From JBLXBZ01 sp048265185 (GTDB lineage: Bacteria; Pseudomonadota; Alphaproteobacteria; Rhizobiales; Stappiaceae): a stretch of 64,000 nt of DNA. Below the pieces are notes generated by a model, which was not told the DNA's origin, made no database searches, and worked only from the letters and a program-made list of their open reading frames with translations. This document shows, in pieces, positions 44,015 to 54,700 of this stretch. Every line of letters starts with the position of its first letter. Position 1 is the stretch's first letter. Both the position numbers and the translations under genes were made by a program. The stretch spans positions 521,222-585,221 of the forward strand of contig JBLXBZ010000003.1 in NCBI GenBank assembly GCA_048265185.1. Reading direction: 5' to 3'.

Positions 44015-45013
44015 GTGACGAAATTATCTGTTCTTGATCTTGCTCCAGTGCCGCAAGGCTCCCATGTGGGCGACGCTCTTCGGAATTCTGCTGATCTCGC
44101 GCGCCATGTGGAAGCATTGGGCTATCACCGTTACTGGGTGGCCGAACATCATAATATGGTCGGCATCGCCAGCGCCGCGACTTCTGTGGTCATTGCCCAT
44201 TTGGCGGCGGCGACAAGTCGCATTCGCGTTGGAGCAGGGGGCGTTATGTTGCCCAATCATTCTCCTTTGGTGATTGCCGAGCAGTTTGGCACTTTGGAAG
44301 CGCTTTATCCGGGACGAATTGATCTGGGACTGGGCCGCGCGCCGGGCACGGATCAGCAGACTTGGCGGGCGCTGCGCCGTGACGCTGACAGTTCGGAACG
44401 TTTTCCGCAGGATGTTGTGGAGTTGCAAGCGTTTTTGGATGATCCGCAAGAAGGCGCGCGCATTCAAGCCGTGCCCGGCGCGGGGGCGAAAGTGCCGCTG
44501 TGGATTCTCGGCTCCAGCCTGTTTGGCGCGCAATTGGCGGCCATGCTGGGCTTGCCCTACGCTTTCGCTTCGCATTTTGCTCCTGACGCGTTGGATCAGG
44601 CGATTGAGCTTTACCGGGCGAACTTCACGCCTTCGCGTCAGCTCGCAGCGCCCTATGTGATGGTGGGGGTGCATGTTTATGCCGGCGACACGGAGCAGGA
44701 GGGCCGGCGTCTGTTCACGTCCACCCAGCAGCAATTCGCTAATATGGTGCGTGGGCGGCGCGGTAAGCTTCAGCCGCCTATTGATGACATAGAAGACTAT
44801 TGGTCGGCGCGCGAGAAAGCGCAGGCCTGCGCTATGCTTCGTTACGCCTTTGCAGGCTCTGGCGAGAGTGTTCAGGCGCAATTGTCAGAGTTTATTGAGC
44901 AGACTGGCGCTGATGAAGTGATGATCACTTCCGGTATTTATGACCATGCGGCTCGCCGCCGCTCATTTGAAATCTTGGCGGAGACGTCCGGCCTTCACGG
45001 TTCGGCGGCATAG
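44015..45013 (+). CDS. LLM-class flavin-dependent oxidoreductase (luciferase-like)
   Basis: Monooxygenase of the bacterial luciferase superfamily; the substrate is unknown. The 332-residue product has LSVLDLAPVPQGSHVGDALR at the start, YHRYWVAEHHNMVGIASAAT, VIAEQFGTLEALYPGRIDLG and LGRAPGTDQQT, which fit the YhbW-like group (MsnO8 family). GTG start at 44015 lies after the likely ribosome site AGCCGGAG. It stands alone, convergent with rpoH. Confidence 0.9.
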   Translation: MTKLSVLDLAPVPQGSHVGDALRNSADLARHVEALGYHRYWVAEHHNMVGIASAATSVVIAHLAAATSRIRVGAGGVMLPNHSPLVIAEQFGTLEALYPGRIDLGLGRAPGTDQQTWRALRRDADSSERFPQDVVELQAFLDDPQEGARIQAVPGAGAKVPLWILGSSLFGAQLAAMLGLPYAFASHFAPDALDQAIELYRANFTPSRQLAAPYVMVGVHVYAGDTEQEGRRLFTSTQQQFANMVRGRRGKLQPPIDDIEDYWSAREKAQACAMLRYAFAGSGESVQAQLSEFIEQTGADEVMITSGIYDHAARRRSFEILAETSGLHGSAA

Positions 45014-45104
45014 GTGAATAAACGACGCTCCAACCATGCGTTCTGGCATGCGTTTTGGCCATGATCTGAGGCGGCGGCATGAGGGGCGGGCGGTTTCGCT
45101 CGCT

Positions 45105-45992
45105 TCACAAAAGAGCGATCTGCTCAGGTGACGTTCGCTCCAGCGCGCTTTTGAGCTTCTCCAGCGCGCGCGCCTCGATTTGGCGCACGCGTTCTTTGGA
45201 GACGCCGAGTTTGCGGCCAAGCGCCTCAAGTGTTTCCCCTTGGTCGGAAAGGCGTCGTTCTCGAACGATGCGCAGCTCGCGCTCGTTTAAAACTGTCAGC
45301 GCGTCTTGCAGCCAACTGTGGCGGCGGCCCGCGTCGATAGTCTCGCTGACGGTTTCTTCGGGCAAAGGCGCGTCGCAAACAAGGTAATCCTGTCTTTCCG
45401 CCACATTTCCTTCGGTCTCGCCCATTGGCGCGTTGAGGGAGGCGTCAGGGCCGGAGAGCCGCGCGCTCATCAACGCTACGTCTTTTTTCTTTACGCCAAT
45501 CGCGCCAGCGATATCCCGGTGTAACTCGTCTTCGCTAAGCTCTGGCTGTTCAATGGAAAGTTTGGCGCGTAGACGTCGCAGATTAAAAAACAGCGATTTT
45601 TGCGTTGAGGAAGTTCCTCCGCGAACGATAGACCAATTTCGCAGCACATAATCTTGGATCGACGCCCGAATCCACCAGGTGGCGTAGGTTGAAAAGCGCA
45701 CTTCTCGATCAGGGTCAAAACGATCGGCGGCTTCAAGCAAGCCTATATTGGCCTCTTGAATGACGTCGGCCATTGGAAGTCCGAAATAGCGAAATTTTGA
45801 CGCTACGGCTATCGCTAGCCGCATATGGGAAAGGGTGAGTTGATCCAGAGCCTTTTGATCTTTCGTGTCGCGCCAGCGCACCGCCAGCTCATGCTCGTCT
45901 TCTCGGGTCAGAAAAGGAGCTTGAAGCGCGATTCTAACCAGTCGCTGGCGATCTCCCGCCGCAGGGGAAAGTTTCATTTCAGCCTCCGCCAT
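45105..45992 (-). CDS. rpoH: RNA polymerase sigma factor RpoH (RpoH2-like)
   Basis: Heat-shock or oxidative-stress sigma factor. The 295-residue product has region 2 (LTLSHMRLAIAVASKFRYFG, MADVIQEANIGLLEAADRFD, STYATWWIRASIQDYVLRNW) and the RpoH box with STQKSLFFNLRRLRAKL, and region 4 ending LGVSKERVRQIEARALEKLK. The RpoH box fits the alphaproteobacterial RpoH2 branch, linked to singlet-oxygen and oxidative stress in Rhodobacter and rhizobia. It faces the LLM gene. Confidence 0.93.
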   Translation of the reverse strand: MAEAEMKLSPAAGDRQRLVRIALQAPFLTREDEHELAVRWRDTKDQKALDQLTLSHMRLAIAVASKFRYFGLPMADVIQEANIGLLEAADRFDPDREVRFSTYATWWIRASIQDYVLRNWSIVRGGTSSTQKSLFFNLRRLRAKLSIEQPELSEDELHRDIAGAIGVKKKDVALMSARLSGPDASLNAPMGETEGNVAERQDYLVCDAPLPEETVSETIDAGRRHSWLQDALTVLNERELRIVRERRLSDQGETLEALGRKLGVSKERVRQIEARALEKLKSALERTSPEQIALL

Positions 45993-46189
45993 TTAACTAT
46001 CGCTGCAGGTTTCTACGGCCCATGTTGTAAAACGGATCAATTGCCGGTTTGGTTGCAAGTTTTTTAAGGGCTGGCGTCTTGTGAGCGGGATGGTGGCGGC
46101 TTTATGCGTCGCCGACAAATCAGATTTATACGATGACTTAATCAGAAAAAGTGATGTCTTAATGATTTCTGGGTTGTGAAACTTGCGCC

Positions 46190-46220
46190 TTGACCTTCCA
46201 GTAACTGGAAAGAATACCAT
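46190..46220 (+). promoter_or_regulatory. CueR-type promoter of copA
   Basis: TTGACC (46190-46195) and TACCAT (46215-46220) are separated by 19 bases, the overlong spacer of MerR-family promoters. The spacer holds the inverted repeat CCTTCCAGTAACTGGAAAG (46194-46212), like known CueR/HmrR operators. It lies about 70 bases before copA, and copA is followed by cueR. Confidence 0.82.
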
Positions 46221-46288
46221 CTTGAAATATATTTCTAAGTCGCGGTTTTTAGAGCGCTAACGCGCCCCGTAGAAAGGGAGACGGTTTA

Positions 46289-48697
46289 ATGACCAGCCAT
46301 GCGGATCATGATCACGAACACCAACACGGGCGAGCGCATGAGCGGGTCGGAGAATGCTGCGGCGCTGGTGGGGGAGGTGGAAAACATGAACCTGCGGCGC
46401 ATAAAACCAGCGCTATTGATCCCGTGTGCGGAATGTCTGTTGACCTGAACGCGGGCAAGCCGACTTTGAGTTACAAGGGGCGAGACTATCACTTTTGCGC
46501 GCAAAAATGTCATGACCGCTTTGAAGTGGATCCATATTTTTATTTGTCCGGCAACAACAAAAAGCAGAAGAGCGCCGCGCCTGACAACGCGCTGTTCACC
46601 TGCCCGATGGACCCGGAGATTGTGCAAGAGGGGCCGGGAGTTTGCCCCAAATGCGGCATGGCGCTGGAGCCTATGGGCGGTGCGTCAAATGAGCCTAACC
46701 ATGAGCTGATCGATTTCACTCGCCGTTTGTGGATGAGCGTGGGGGCGGCCATTCCGTTGCTGCTTTTGACCATGGGGCCTATGGTCGGCATCCCAATTCG
46801 TCAATGGATTGGCGAGCAATGGTCGATTTACGCAGAGTTTTTTCTCGCCACGCCAGTGGTTCTATGGGCGGCGGCGCCATTTTTTCATCGCGGCTTGATC
46901 TCCGTGAAGACATGCAATCTCAATATGTGGACCCTGATCATGCTCGGGGTTGGCGCAGCCTATGGCTATAGCGTGGTTGCGACCTTTTTTCCGGGGGCGT
47001 TTCCGCAGGGTTTCCAGATGGCTAGCGGCCATATGCCGGTTTATTTCGAGGCTGCGGTGGTCATTATCGCTTTGATATTTGTCGGGCAGGTTTTGGAGCT
47101 GCGCGCGCGCGAGCGAACAGGCGACGCCATTCGCGCGCTTCTGGATTTAGCGCCAAAGACGGCGCGGCGCGTGACCCCTGATGGCGACGAATATGACGCC
47201 CCGCTGGAGAATGTTATTGAGGGGGATCGGTTGCGTGTTCGTCCTGGAGAAAGCGTTCCGGTCGACGGGGTGATTATTGACGGCAGCTCGTTCATTGATG
47301 AAAGCATGCTGACGGGCGAGCCTTCGCCGGTTGAAAAAAGCCGCGGCGAGAAGGTCACTGGCGGAACGCTGAATAAAAACGGCGCTTTTGTGCTTGAGGC
47401 GGTGAGCGTCGGGCAAGACACTGTTCTGGCGAAGATCGTCGATATGGTCTCTTCCGCGCAAAGATCGAAAGCCCCGATTCAGGGACTTGCTGATCGTGTG
47501 GCGGGGTGGTTCGTGCCCTTGGTGGTTGGCGCGGCGGTTCTGGCGTTTTTCACCTGGTTGTTTTTTGGGCCACAACCGGCGTTTGTCTATGCAATCGTCG
47601 CGGCCGTTTCCGTATTGATTATCGCTTGTCCTTGCGCTTTGGGCCTCGCCACGCCCATGTCTATCATGACGGCGACGGGGCGCGGCGCCCAAGCTGGCGT
47701 TTTGATCAAGGACGCGCGGGCGCTTGAACGCATGGCCAAGGTGAATACGCTGGTCGTCGATAAAACGGGAACCCTGACGAGGGGCCAGCCCAGTGTGACG
47801 GATGTGGTGGCTTTTGGCGATCTGAGCGAGGAGGCGATTCTGTGTTTGGCGGCGTCTCTGGAGAAAGGTTCTGAACATCCGTTGGCGGAGGCGATTTTAT
47901 CGGCGGCGCGTGAGCGCGCGCTGGCGCTGAGCGAGGTGGAGGCGTTTGAGGCGCTGACTGGCGAGGGTGTGCGCGCTCTTGTGAACGGGCGCCGGGCGGC
48001 GCTGGGCAATGGCGCCATGATGAAGGTGGAGGGCGCCGGGTTTTCAGAAGGAGAGAAAATCGCGGATGAATTGCGCGGCGCGGGAAAGACGGCGATGTTT
48101 GTCGCTGTGGATGGGAAGCTGGTTGGGGTTGTCGCCGTCGCGGACCCTCTGAAGGGGACAGCAATTGAAGCAATCAAGAGGCTTCACGGCGCTGGCGTGA
48201 AAGTTATCATGGCCACGGGCGATAATGAGCGCACGGCGCAGGCGATAGCGCGCGAGGTTGGCGTTGACGATGTGCGCGCCGGAGTGTCGCCCAAGGATAA
48301 GAAGAGGCTGGTGGATGAGCTGCGCGCCAGAGGCGAGGTGGTGGCGATGGCGGGCGATGGGGGGAACGACGCGCCAGGCTTGGCGGCGGCGGATGTTGGG
48401 ACCGCCATGAGCGGCGGCGCCGAGGTGGCGGGGGATAGCGCTGGCGTGACTTTGCTCAAGGGCGATTTATCCGGCGTTTTGCGCGCGCGTAACCTAGCCA
48501 AGGCGACTGTGCGCAACATTAAGCAAAATCTGTTCTTCGCTTTTATATACAATGCGATTGGCGTTCCAATCGCGGCGGGAGTTCTTTACCCGCTGACAGG
48601 AGCGACGCTTTCGCCAATGCTGGCGGCTCTGGCGATGAGCCTGTCGTCGGTTTCCGTCATCTCCAATGCGCTACGATTGCGCAACGTGAAGCTTTAG
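46289..48697 (+). CDS. copA: Copper-translocating P-type ATPase CopA
   Basis: Exports Cu(I) from the cytosol at the cost of ATP. The 802-residue product has a His-rich start (HADHDHEHQH), a YHS-type metal domain (IDPVCGMSVDL to FCAQKCHDRF, about residues 44-86), a heavy-metal-binding domain (FTCPMDPEIVQ to VCPKCGMALEP, about 108-132) instead of an HMA domain, eight membrane helices, the CPC motif near residue 446, DKTGTLT near 490, HPLAEA, and GDGGNDAPG. The CPC form and operon fit copper. cueR starts 10 bases after it. Confidence 0.95.
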   Translation: MTSHADHDHEHQHGRAHERVGECCGAGGGGGKHEPAAHKTSAIDPVCGMSVDLNAGKPTLSYKGRDYHFCAQKCHDRFEVDPYFYLSGNNKKQKSAAPDNALFTCPMDPEIVQEGPGVCPKCGMALEPMGGASNEPNHELIDFTRRLWMSVGAAIPLLLLTMGPMVGIPIRQWIGEQWSIYAEFFLATPVVLWAAAPFFHRGLISVKTCNLNMWTLIMLGVGAAYGYSVVATFFPGAFPQGFQMASGHMPVYFEAAVVIIALIFVGQVLELRARERTGDAIRALLDLAPKTARRVTPDGDEYDAPLENVIEGDRLRVRPGESVPVDGVIIDGSSFIDESMLTGEPSPVEKSRGEKVTGGTLNKNGAFVLEAVSVGQDTVLAKIVDMVSSAQRSKAPIQGLADRVAGWFVPLVVGAAVLAFFTWLFFGPQPAFVYAIVAAVSVLIIACPCALGLATPMSIMTATGRGAQAGVLIKDARALERMAKVNTLVVDKTGTLTRGQPSVTDVVAFGDLSEEAILCLAASLEKGSEHPLAEAILSAARERALALSEVEAFEALTGEGVRALVNGRRAALGNGAMMKVEGAGFSEGEKIADELRGAGKTAMFVAVDGKLVGVVAVADPLKGTAIEAIKRLHGAGVKVIMATGDNERTAQAIAREVGVDDVRAGVSPKDKKRLVDELRARGEVVAMAGDGGNDAPGLAAADVGTAMSGGAEVAGDSAGVTLLKGDLSGVLRARNLAKATVRNIKQNLFFAFIYNAIGVPIAAGVLYPLTGATLSPMLAALAMSLSSVSVISNALRLRNVKL

Positions 48698-48707
48698 GAG
48701 GCCCGTT

Positions 48708-49112
48708 ATGATTATCGGCAGGGCGGCGTTGGAAACGAAACTGCCGGCGCGCACCATTCGTTACTATGAAGATATTGGCTTGATCCAGCCTTCGCGCGCG
48801 CAAAATGGCTACCGGGATTACTCCGATGCGGATGTGCATCGATTACGATTTTTACAGCGTGCGCGTGATCTTGGGTTTTCAATTGAGGAATGCCGTCTCT
48901 TGCTGTCGCTTTATGACGATCAGAATCGCGCCAGCGCCGACGTTAAAACTCTCGCTCAGAACAAAATTCGCGAGATTGAGCAGAAAGTGAATGAATTGAA
49001 GGCTTTGAAATCCGCTCTTCAAGCTTTGGCGGATAATTGCCATGGGGATGAGCGTCCGTCTTGCCCCATCATGGATGATTTAGCTGGCGGCGGAGACTGC
49101 CCCCATTCCTGA
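48708..49112 (+). CDS. cueR: Copper efflux regulator CueR (MerR family)
   Basis: MerR-type activator that senses Cu(I) and bends the copA promoter. The 134-residue product has the helix-turn-helix LPARTIRYYEDIGLIQPSRA, then RLRFLQRARDLGFSIEECRL, a dimer helix and the C-terminal metal loop CHGDERPSCPIM with the two Cys that bind Cu(I). It lies 10 bases after copA. Confidence 0.93.
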   Translation: MIIGRAALETKLPARTIRYYEDIGLIQPSRAQNGYRDYSDADVHRLRFLQRARDLGFSIEECRLLLSLYDDQNRASADVKTLAQNKIREIEQKVNELKALKSALQALADNCHGDERPSCPIMDDLAGGGDCPHS

Positions 49113-49277
49113 TGATGGCGTCTTGACGCGAACGCTTATCAAAAATTGTGGGCATGAGGGCTTTTGGATGAAAAGCGCCTCACGCCATTTTAATGCAAGT
49201 TAATCGTCGTCTTTCTTGAGTGGCCACGTCAGATTGCGCTGGCGAGCTGATTAAGCGGTTCGAATACGCCGCTCTGA

Positions 49278-51728
49278 TTAGCGCCGCCCGCCTCTGAAGC
49301 CGCCTCCATGGAAGCCGCCTCCATGGAAGCCGCCCCCTCTGGAACCACCTCCATGGAAGCCGCCGCTGCGCTCAAATCCACCCCTTTCAAACGAATTGAA
49401 TGAGGACGAGCTTCGGGTGACCTCGCGTCTGTTGACCTGCCGGGTGCTGTGGGTTCGCGCTTTATAGTCACGTTCTAAATGTTCCGTGGCCGAGCGCCGG
49501 TGGGTGGTTGTGTTTGTCGTGACGCTTCGCTGTGATCTGACGGTTTTCTCACGTGTGGTTCTGGACGCTTCGCTCCATTTTCCATTGTTGTAAGACTGCC
49601 ACGTTCCGCTTTGCTTGCGATAGACATTGCCGTCCTGTCCGGCGAAAACGTCGGCGCGCCGTCCTGCAAGGCCCGCATGACCGCTCGCACTCCAGCGACT
49701 GGCGCTGATGCGGGTGGCCGTGGCGCGGCTGGCGCTCCATGATGAGCCTATTTTCACGCCTGCGTGTCCCCAAGATCCATAAACATTATGACCTCCTGCA
49801 ATGAAGCCGCCATTGCCGGTGCGCGGGTTATAGGCGGCGATGAAGCCGCGTGATCCCGACGGTCCGCTGACGGCGCCGGCTCGCACATAGGTTCCCGTGC
49901 GCGGATTATAGGCCGCGCCGCCGGCGATTCCCCTGTATGGGCCATAGGCGTAGCCATAGCGTCCATAAACGCCGCGCACGGGGTTATAAAATGCGCCAAT
50001 GCCGTAAGTGACGGGACGAGGGAAATATATCGGGTTGGGACCGGGACGATACCACGGGTTATAATACCAACCGGAGCCATAGACATATGTTCCCCAGGCC
50101 AGATAGCCGGAGAGATAGCCCATGGTGTAGCCGAACCAGATGGCGTCAGGTTCGGTGTCGTATATGCGTACGTAGGTAACGTTATAGACCGGCGAGCTGG
50201 CGGGAATCGTGTAGATCGCCTCTGGAACGCTCGTGGCGATTTTGAACGGTCCGGAAGGCGTGTCCCCTACGAACCAGACGCCGTTTTGAAGCACGAAATA
50301 TTTGTCGCCAACCTTGATGACCTGATCATTGGTGTTGACGGCGTAAGTCATCTGGGTGCCCTTAATGGGCTTGAACTCTGGCTCTCCCGCGTAGGAAACG
50401 CTTGCGCTGACGGAGCCAAGCTCCACGCGCGCGGTGTTGGGGATGCTCGCTTTGAGGCGCGCCTGCGCGCTTTCCGACGTTCCGGGAACCGACGCGCGCA
50501 CGGAGTAATAGGGCGCGTCTTCAGGAATATTTTGAAAGTCTTGCGGCAAGTCCGTGGTGGTGAATGTCCATGGCCCGTCAAGGGAGGCGGACTTGAACCA
50601 GCGCCCGGAAACCAGAATATACCAGATCTTGGTCTTTTTCAGGAAAAAGACGTCGCTTTGGGTGTTTGACGCCCATTCAAGGCCGGTTCCGGGGACGGTC
50701 TCTAGTTTGGGCTCCCCTTCAAAGACAATCATTTCGGCGGGTTTGGCGGAGTAGAAAACTTTTGGGACGTCGCCGTCTTTGAAGGCTTGCGCGGGAATGG
50801 CTTTGCGTGCGTCGTCCCAGTTTTTTCCTTCAGGCAATTTGCTGATTTTTTCCGGCAACGTCGTCACCGCTTTCCAACCTGAGGATAGGTTGGTGGAGGT
50901 GAGCCAGGATTTTTGATCGCGTAAGTAATATGCGTCGTCGTCGAGTTTGAGAATGTCCCAATTGGTGTTGACGATGAAGTTCAGCCCGCTGTCGCCCTTA
51001 ACCGGCGCGACGATTGGTTCGCCGTCGGTCTGCACCAGAACGGCTGGCGTTTTGCTGACGAAGATCGGCGGCGCTTCGGCGTTAAGACCTTTGACGTCGT
51101 TCATCCGCTTGTATTCGGCGAGACTGGCGACGATCCGCTCTTCTTTTATGGTCATGGGTCCGGTAGGCAAGATTTTACCCACTTCCAAGGTCAAATCCGT
51201 AAGATCCGAACGCCCTAAGGCGGAGAAGTTCAATTCCGTTACGGTGATGTCGGATATATGAACCAGACCGTTTTGGCGGTCCGCCTGCGTTGCGCCCTTG
51301 ACGTTGATGACGCCGAACACCGGTTTCGCTTTTTTATCTTTTATGTATTCGGCGGCGATGGACGCGGTGGCGGTTTTGAAGTTTTCCCAGTCTGAAAACT
51401 GCGGCTGGTAGAGCACCAGAGTCGCGCCATTTCCGGTTTCATAGCTTTTGGGCCAGCCCGCTTCGTTGGTTTCCTTTCCTTGGGCGGGTTGAAGATAGGC
51501 GCCGCTGATAAATCCCGTGTTTTTTCCAATTGTTACGGAGCACCATGCCCCCGCGTCGTCGCAGGCGTCCATTTCCACCGGGCTTCCTTTGGGGACTGTT
51601 CCCAGAGAACTGTAATTCGTCCCCGGACCTTGGCGAAAATTGACATTCGCCGTGGTCAAGGCCGGCGTTGCGAAGGCGGTTTGAATGATTAGGCAGTTCG
51701 AAATAACGACCGCTAGGATTTTCCTCAT
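49278..51728 (-). CDS. Secreted SH3-domain protein with glycine-rich C-terminus
   Basis: Not a named family that I recognise. The 816-residue product has a signal peptide (KILAVVISNCLIIQTAFA), an SH3b domain (about residues 25-85: TTANVNFRQGPGTNYSSLGT, GFISGAYLQPA), a middle part with repeated W-containing beta segments (VFYSAKPAEMIVFEGEPKLE, WYILVSGRWFKSASLDGPW, FVLQNGVWFVGDTPSGPFK), then Tyr/Gly-rich repeats (YNPRTG motif seen three times) and a tail of G-G-F-H-G-G repeats. SH3b domains often bind peptidoglycan. It lies 55 bases after the autotransporter gene on the same strand and may be cotranscribed. Confidence 0.75.
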   Translation of the reverse strand: MRKILAVVISNCLIIQTAFATPALTTANVNFRQGPGTNYSSLGTVPKGSPVEMDACDDAGAWCSVTIGKNTGFISGAYLQPAQGKETNEAGWPKSYETGNGATLVLYQPQFSDWENFKTATASIAAEYIKDKKAKPVFGVINVKGATQADRQNGLVHISDITVTELNFSALGRSDLTDLTLEVGKILPTGPMTIKEERIVASLAEYKRMNDVKGLNAEAPPIFVSKTPAVLVQTDGEPIVAPVKGDSGLNFIVNTNWDILKLDDDAYYLRDQKSWLTSTNLSSGWKAVTTLPEKISKLPEGKNWDDARKAIPAQAFKDGDVPKVFYSAKPAEMIVFEGEPKLETVPGTGLEWASNTQSDVFFLKKTKIWYILVSGRWFKSASLDGPWTFTTTDLPQDFQNIPEDAPYYSVRASVPGTSESAQARLKASIPNTARVELGSVSASVSYAGEPEFKPIKGTQMTYAVNTNDQVIKVGDKYFVLQNGVWFVGDTPSGPFKIATSVPEAIYTIPASSPVYNVTYVRIYDTEPDAIWFGYTMGYLSGYLAWGTYVYGSGWYYNPWYRPGPNPIYFPRPVTYGIGAFYNPVRGVYGRYGYAYGPYRGIAGGAAYNPRTGTYVRAGAVSGPSGSRGFIAAYNPRTGNGGFIAGGHNVYGSWGHAGVKIGSSWSASRATATRISASRWSASGHAGLAGRRADVFAGQDGNVYRKQSGTWQSYNNGKWSEASRTTREKTVRSQRSVTTNTTTHRRSATEHLERDYKARTHSTRQVNRREVTRSSSSFNSFERGGFERSGGFHGGGSRGGGFHGGGFHGGGFRGGRR
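49296..49367. repeat. 15-bp tandem-like repeats encoding GGGFH units
   Basis: The unit CCGCCTCCATGGAAG, exact or nearly so, recurs at 49310, 49325 and, after a diverged copy, 49346 or so. It encodes the G-G-G-F-H tail of the SH3 protein. The copies may vary in number between strains. Confidence 0.6.
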
Positions 51729-51783
51729 CCATCGGCTCCCTTGCGCATTTTGATTTCCTCAACTCCCAGCGTAATTAAATTTT

Positions 51784-54700
51784 TTAAAAGGGGATAGAAA
51801 CACGAAGAGATCCGCTGTTGCTGGAAAGCTTCTCGGAGAACTCGCCTTCATATTCCAGACGCAGGTCAACGCCCTCAAAAGATGAGACCTGAAGCCCCAG
51901 ACCAACCCGCGCGAAAATATCCTCATGCGGCAAGGAGGCTTTGAAACCGCTGGCGTTACCCGGCGCGTTGGCGAAGCGGGCGGTGGTGTCCCAGTTATTG
52001 TCGGAGAGGAACACCGCGCCGGCATAGGCGTAAGGGCGGATGGTCATGCCGTTTTCAAGCTCGAAGCGGCCGCCGACTTCAAGGGTAGGCGAGGCGGCGA
52101 AAGTGAATTGGTCGCTCGCTTCCACGTCGAGACCCAGCGCCCCGGATTCCCGGTAGCCGGACATGCGCGTATAGATGGCGTCCAGATCAAGATAGGGTTT
52201 CACGTAAGTGTCTGAGAACGCGAAGGTGCGTGCGATTCTCAGCCGCGCCGAACCTGTATATACGTCGGGATTGCTACTGGAGAGCTCATTATAGCCCGGC
52301 AAAGAGATCCGCCGCGTCATGTCAAAGGAGCCGTAACCGCCAGACAACGCGCCGCCGATCATCCATGGTCCCATTTCATGTTTCAAGCTGACGCCTATGA
52401 AACCGCTGTCGCCATCGGCTTTGACGGCGCTGTCGTCGTCGGAAATCCAGTTTTGCTGATAGGCGGCGGAAAATCCGAGAAACCAATCGGGGGCGACTTC
52501 ATTCTGCGCGCCGAATTGATAGGTCAGCTTGTCGTTGGAATATCCTGGGGCCGCGCCGTCGCGTGAATGGTTCGCCACGCCGCCGGTGAGCCGCGCCCAG
52601 CTGCAGCTGCTTTCTCCGACCATGGCGTTGGCGCCGGTGAAGATAGGGCAGCTCATCAAGCTGTTGTTGAAGGTGAGCATTTCGCTTTGCTGTTCGACCG
52701 CAGGCGCGAGGGAGGCGCCCGGCTCCAGCTGCGAGATCATGGAGGAGAGTTGTCCGCTTGCTTGATCCGCGCCATTGGCCAATGCTCCGAACAATTGTCC
52801 GAAATGCTCATTTCCGCCCGCGTCCCAAATGTTCTGTAAGGCGTTGGTGAGGCCATGCTGGTTTCGCGGTAGGCCCAGTTGGGCGTTTGAGAAATCGGCT
52901 GAGGTGACTGAGAAGTGGTACTCATTTCCGGTGTTTGAAATATTATAGCCGAACAACGGCGAATATTCTGGCGTCAAGGCGCCGCTAGCGCCCCCCGCTG
53001 CGGATAGAACGAGGACTTGGCGGTCCGGCAACAGGCTCGCCGCGTTAATGGAGAGCGTGCCGTCCAATTGGGCTGAACCTGCAATGTTCAAGTGGTCGGC
53101 GTCCATGTTGTTCATGTCGATGTCGGCTTCAATATTGCCGGTGGGGCCTTGAGTGAAGTCGCCTGTGACCTGTGTGACGTCAATGCTGCCGGACGATCCA
53201 ACGAACAATTGACCATGGTTGATAATATTGGCTCCGTAATAAGTGGCGTCGCTCATGACGCTGGTGGTGGTCCAATTGATGGCCGCGCCTGCGGTGTCGC
53301 CGTCGGCGTTGGTGAATTTCAAATTGCCGGACAGGCCCGTCATTTCGTCCACATGGACATATAGGGTCGAACCCCCGTCCGTTGTCCCCGTACCGTTATA
53401 TATGACGGCGTAAGCGTCTGAATCGCCAGCGGCGATTCGGCTACCCTCCGTGGCGAACACTTGGTTGTCGACGCCGCCGGCGACCCATATCGCCGCCGCA
53501 TTAGAACCCGTTCCCCCTGTGATGGTGGAGTCTTCATCGATGTTGATCGTTACAACGCCATTGCCTGAAGGGCCTTGGCTTTGTGCGAATATGCCAACCC
53601 CGCCGGCTCCTGACGCGGTGATGTTGGCGTTTGGATTGATGGTGATCGCGCCGCCTGAGCCGGAGCTGGAGCCGCTTGAGGAGGTGACGCCGGCGTAGGC
53701 GCCATTCTGGTCGCCGCCGAAACCGCCGCCGCCGCCAATGGATTGGGCGAGAATGCCGAAGGCGTTGGCGCCGTTTGTTGCGATCACGCCATTTAACGTC
53801 GCGTTGATGGTTCCCCCATCGCCGTTCGCGCCGCCGCCGGCTGTTTCTCCAGAAGGCAAGAGAGATAATACGCCGGTTGACGCGTCGCCGCCAAAGCCGC
53901 CGCCGCCGCCAATGGATTGCAGGACCATCCCGTGCGACCCTTGACCGGAAGTGCTAATTCCGGAGCTGGATCCCAGAGTGACGTTGACAGAGCCGCCTGA
54001 TCCGGCCGCGCCGCCTTGGCCGCCAAGGGCCAGACTTGCGATTCCATCGACAGAGCCGGTGGAGCCGATGCCGCCGCCGCCGCCGATAGATTGGGCCACA
54101 TAAGCATGGGCCCGGTCGCCATAAGTGCTGAAAAGACCGCTGAAGGCCATGTTTATTTCGCCGCCGTCGCCGGAAACGCCGCCTGATCCCCCGACGGATA
54201 TGTTGACGTTATGACTTGATGGGGATTTCGCCGCCGCGCTGTTGCCTGCGCCGCCTGCGCCGCCGCCGCCGCCGATTGACTGGGCGACGATACCGTGAGA
54301 TTCGTCGCCATAGGTGGTGAGGGATAACCAGCTGCCATCGTTTCCGCTTGGGGTTTGGATCGCGCCGCCGGAACCTCCTGATCCGCCGGCGCCGCCTGCG
54401 GAGCCGCCCACGGTCAAATCGCCCGCCGCCTGATCGGAGCCGTCGCCGCCCTGACCGCCGCCGCCGCCGATGGATTGCAGTAAGACGCCATAAGCGGAAT
54501 AACCGTTGGTGGTGATGTTATTGGGATGATTGGCGTCAAAGAAAACAGTCACATCGCCGGCGTCGTCGGATGTTCCGCCTTTTCCGCCGACGCCCACGTC
54601 GATATTGGCTTGCACTTTACTGCCCGACGCTGTGGACGAGCCGCCCTGACCGCCGCCGCCGCTGATTGATTGGGCGACAATGCCGTCGGCCCAGTCGCCG

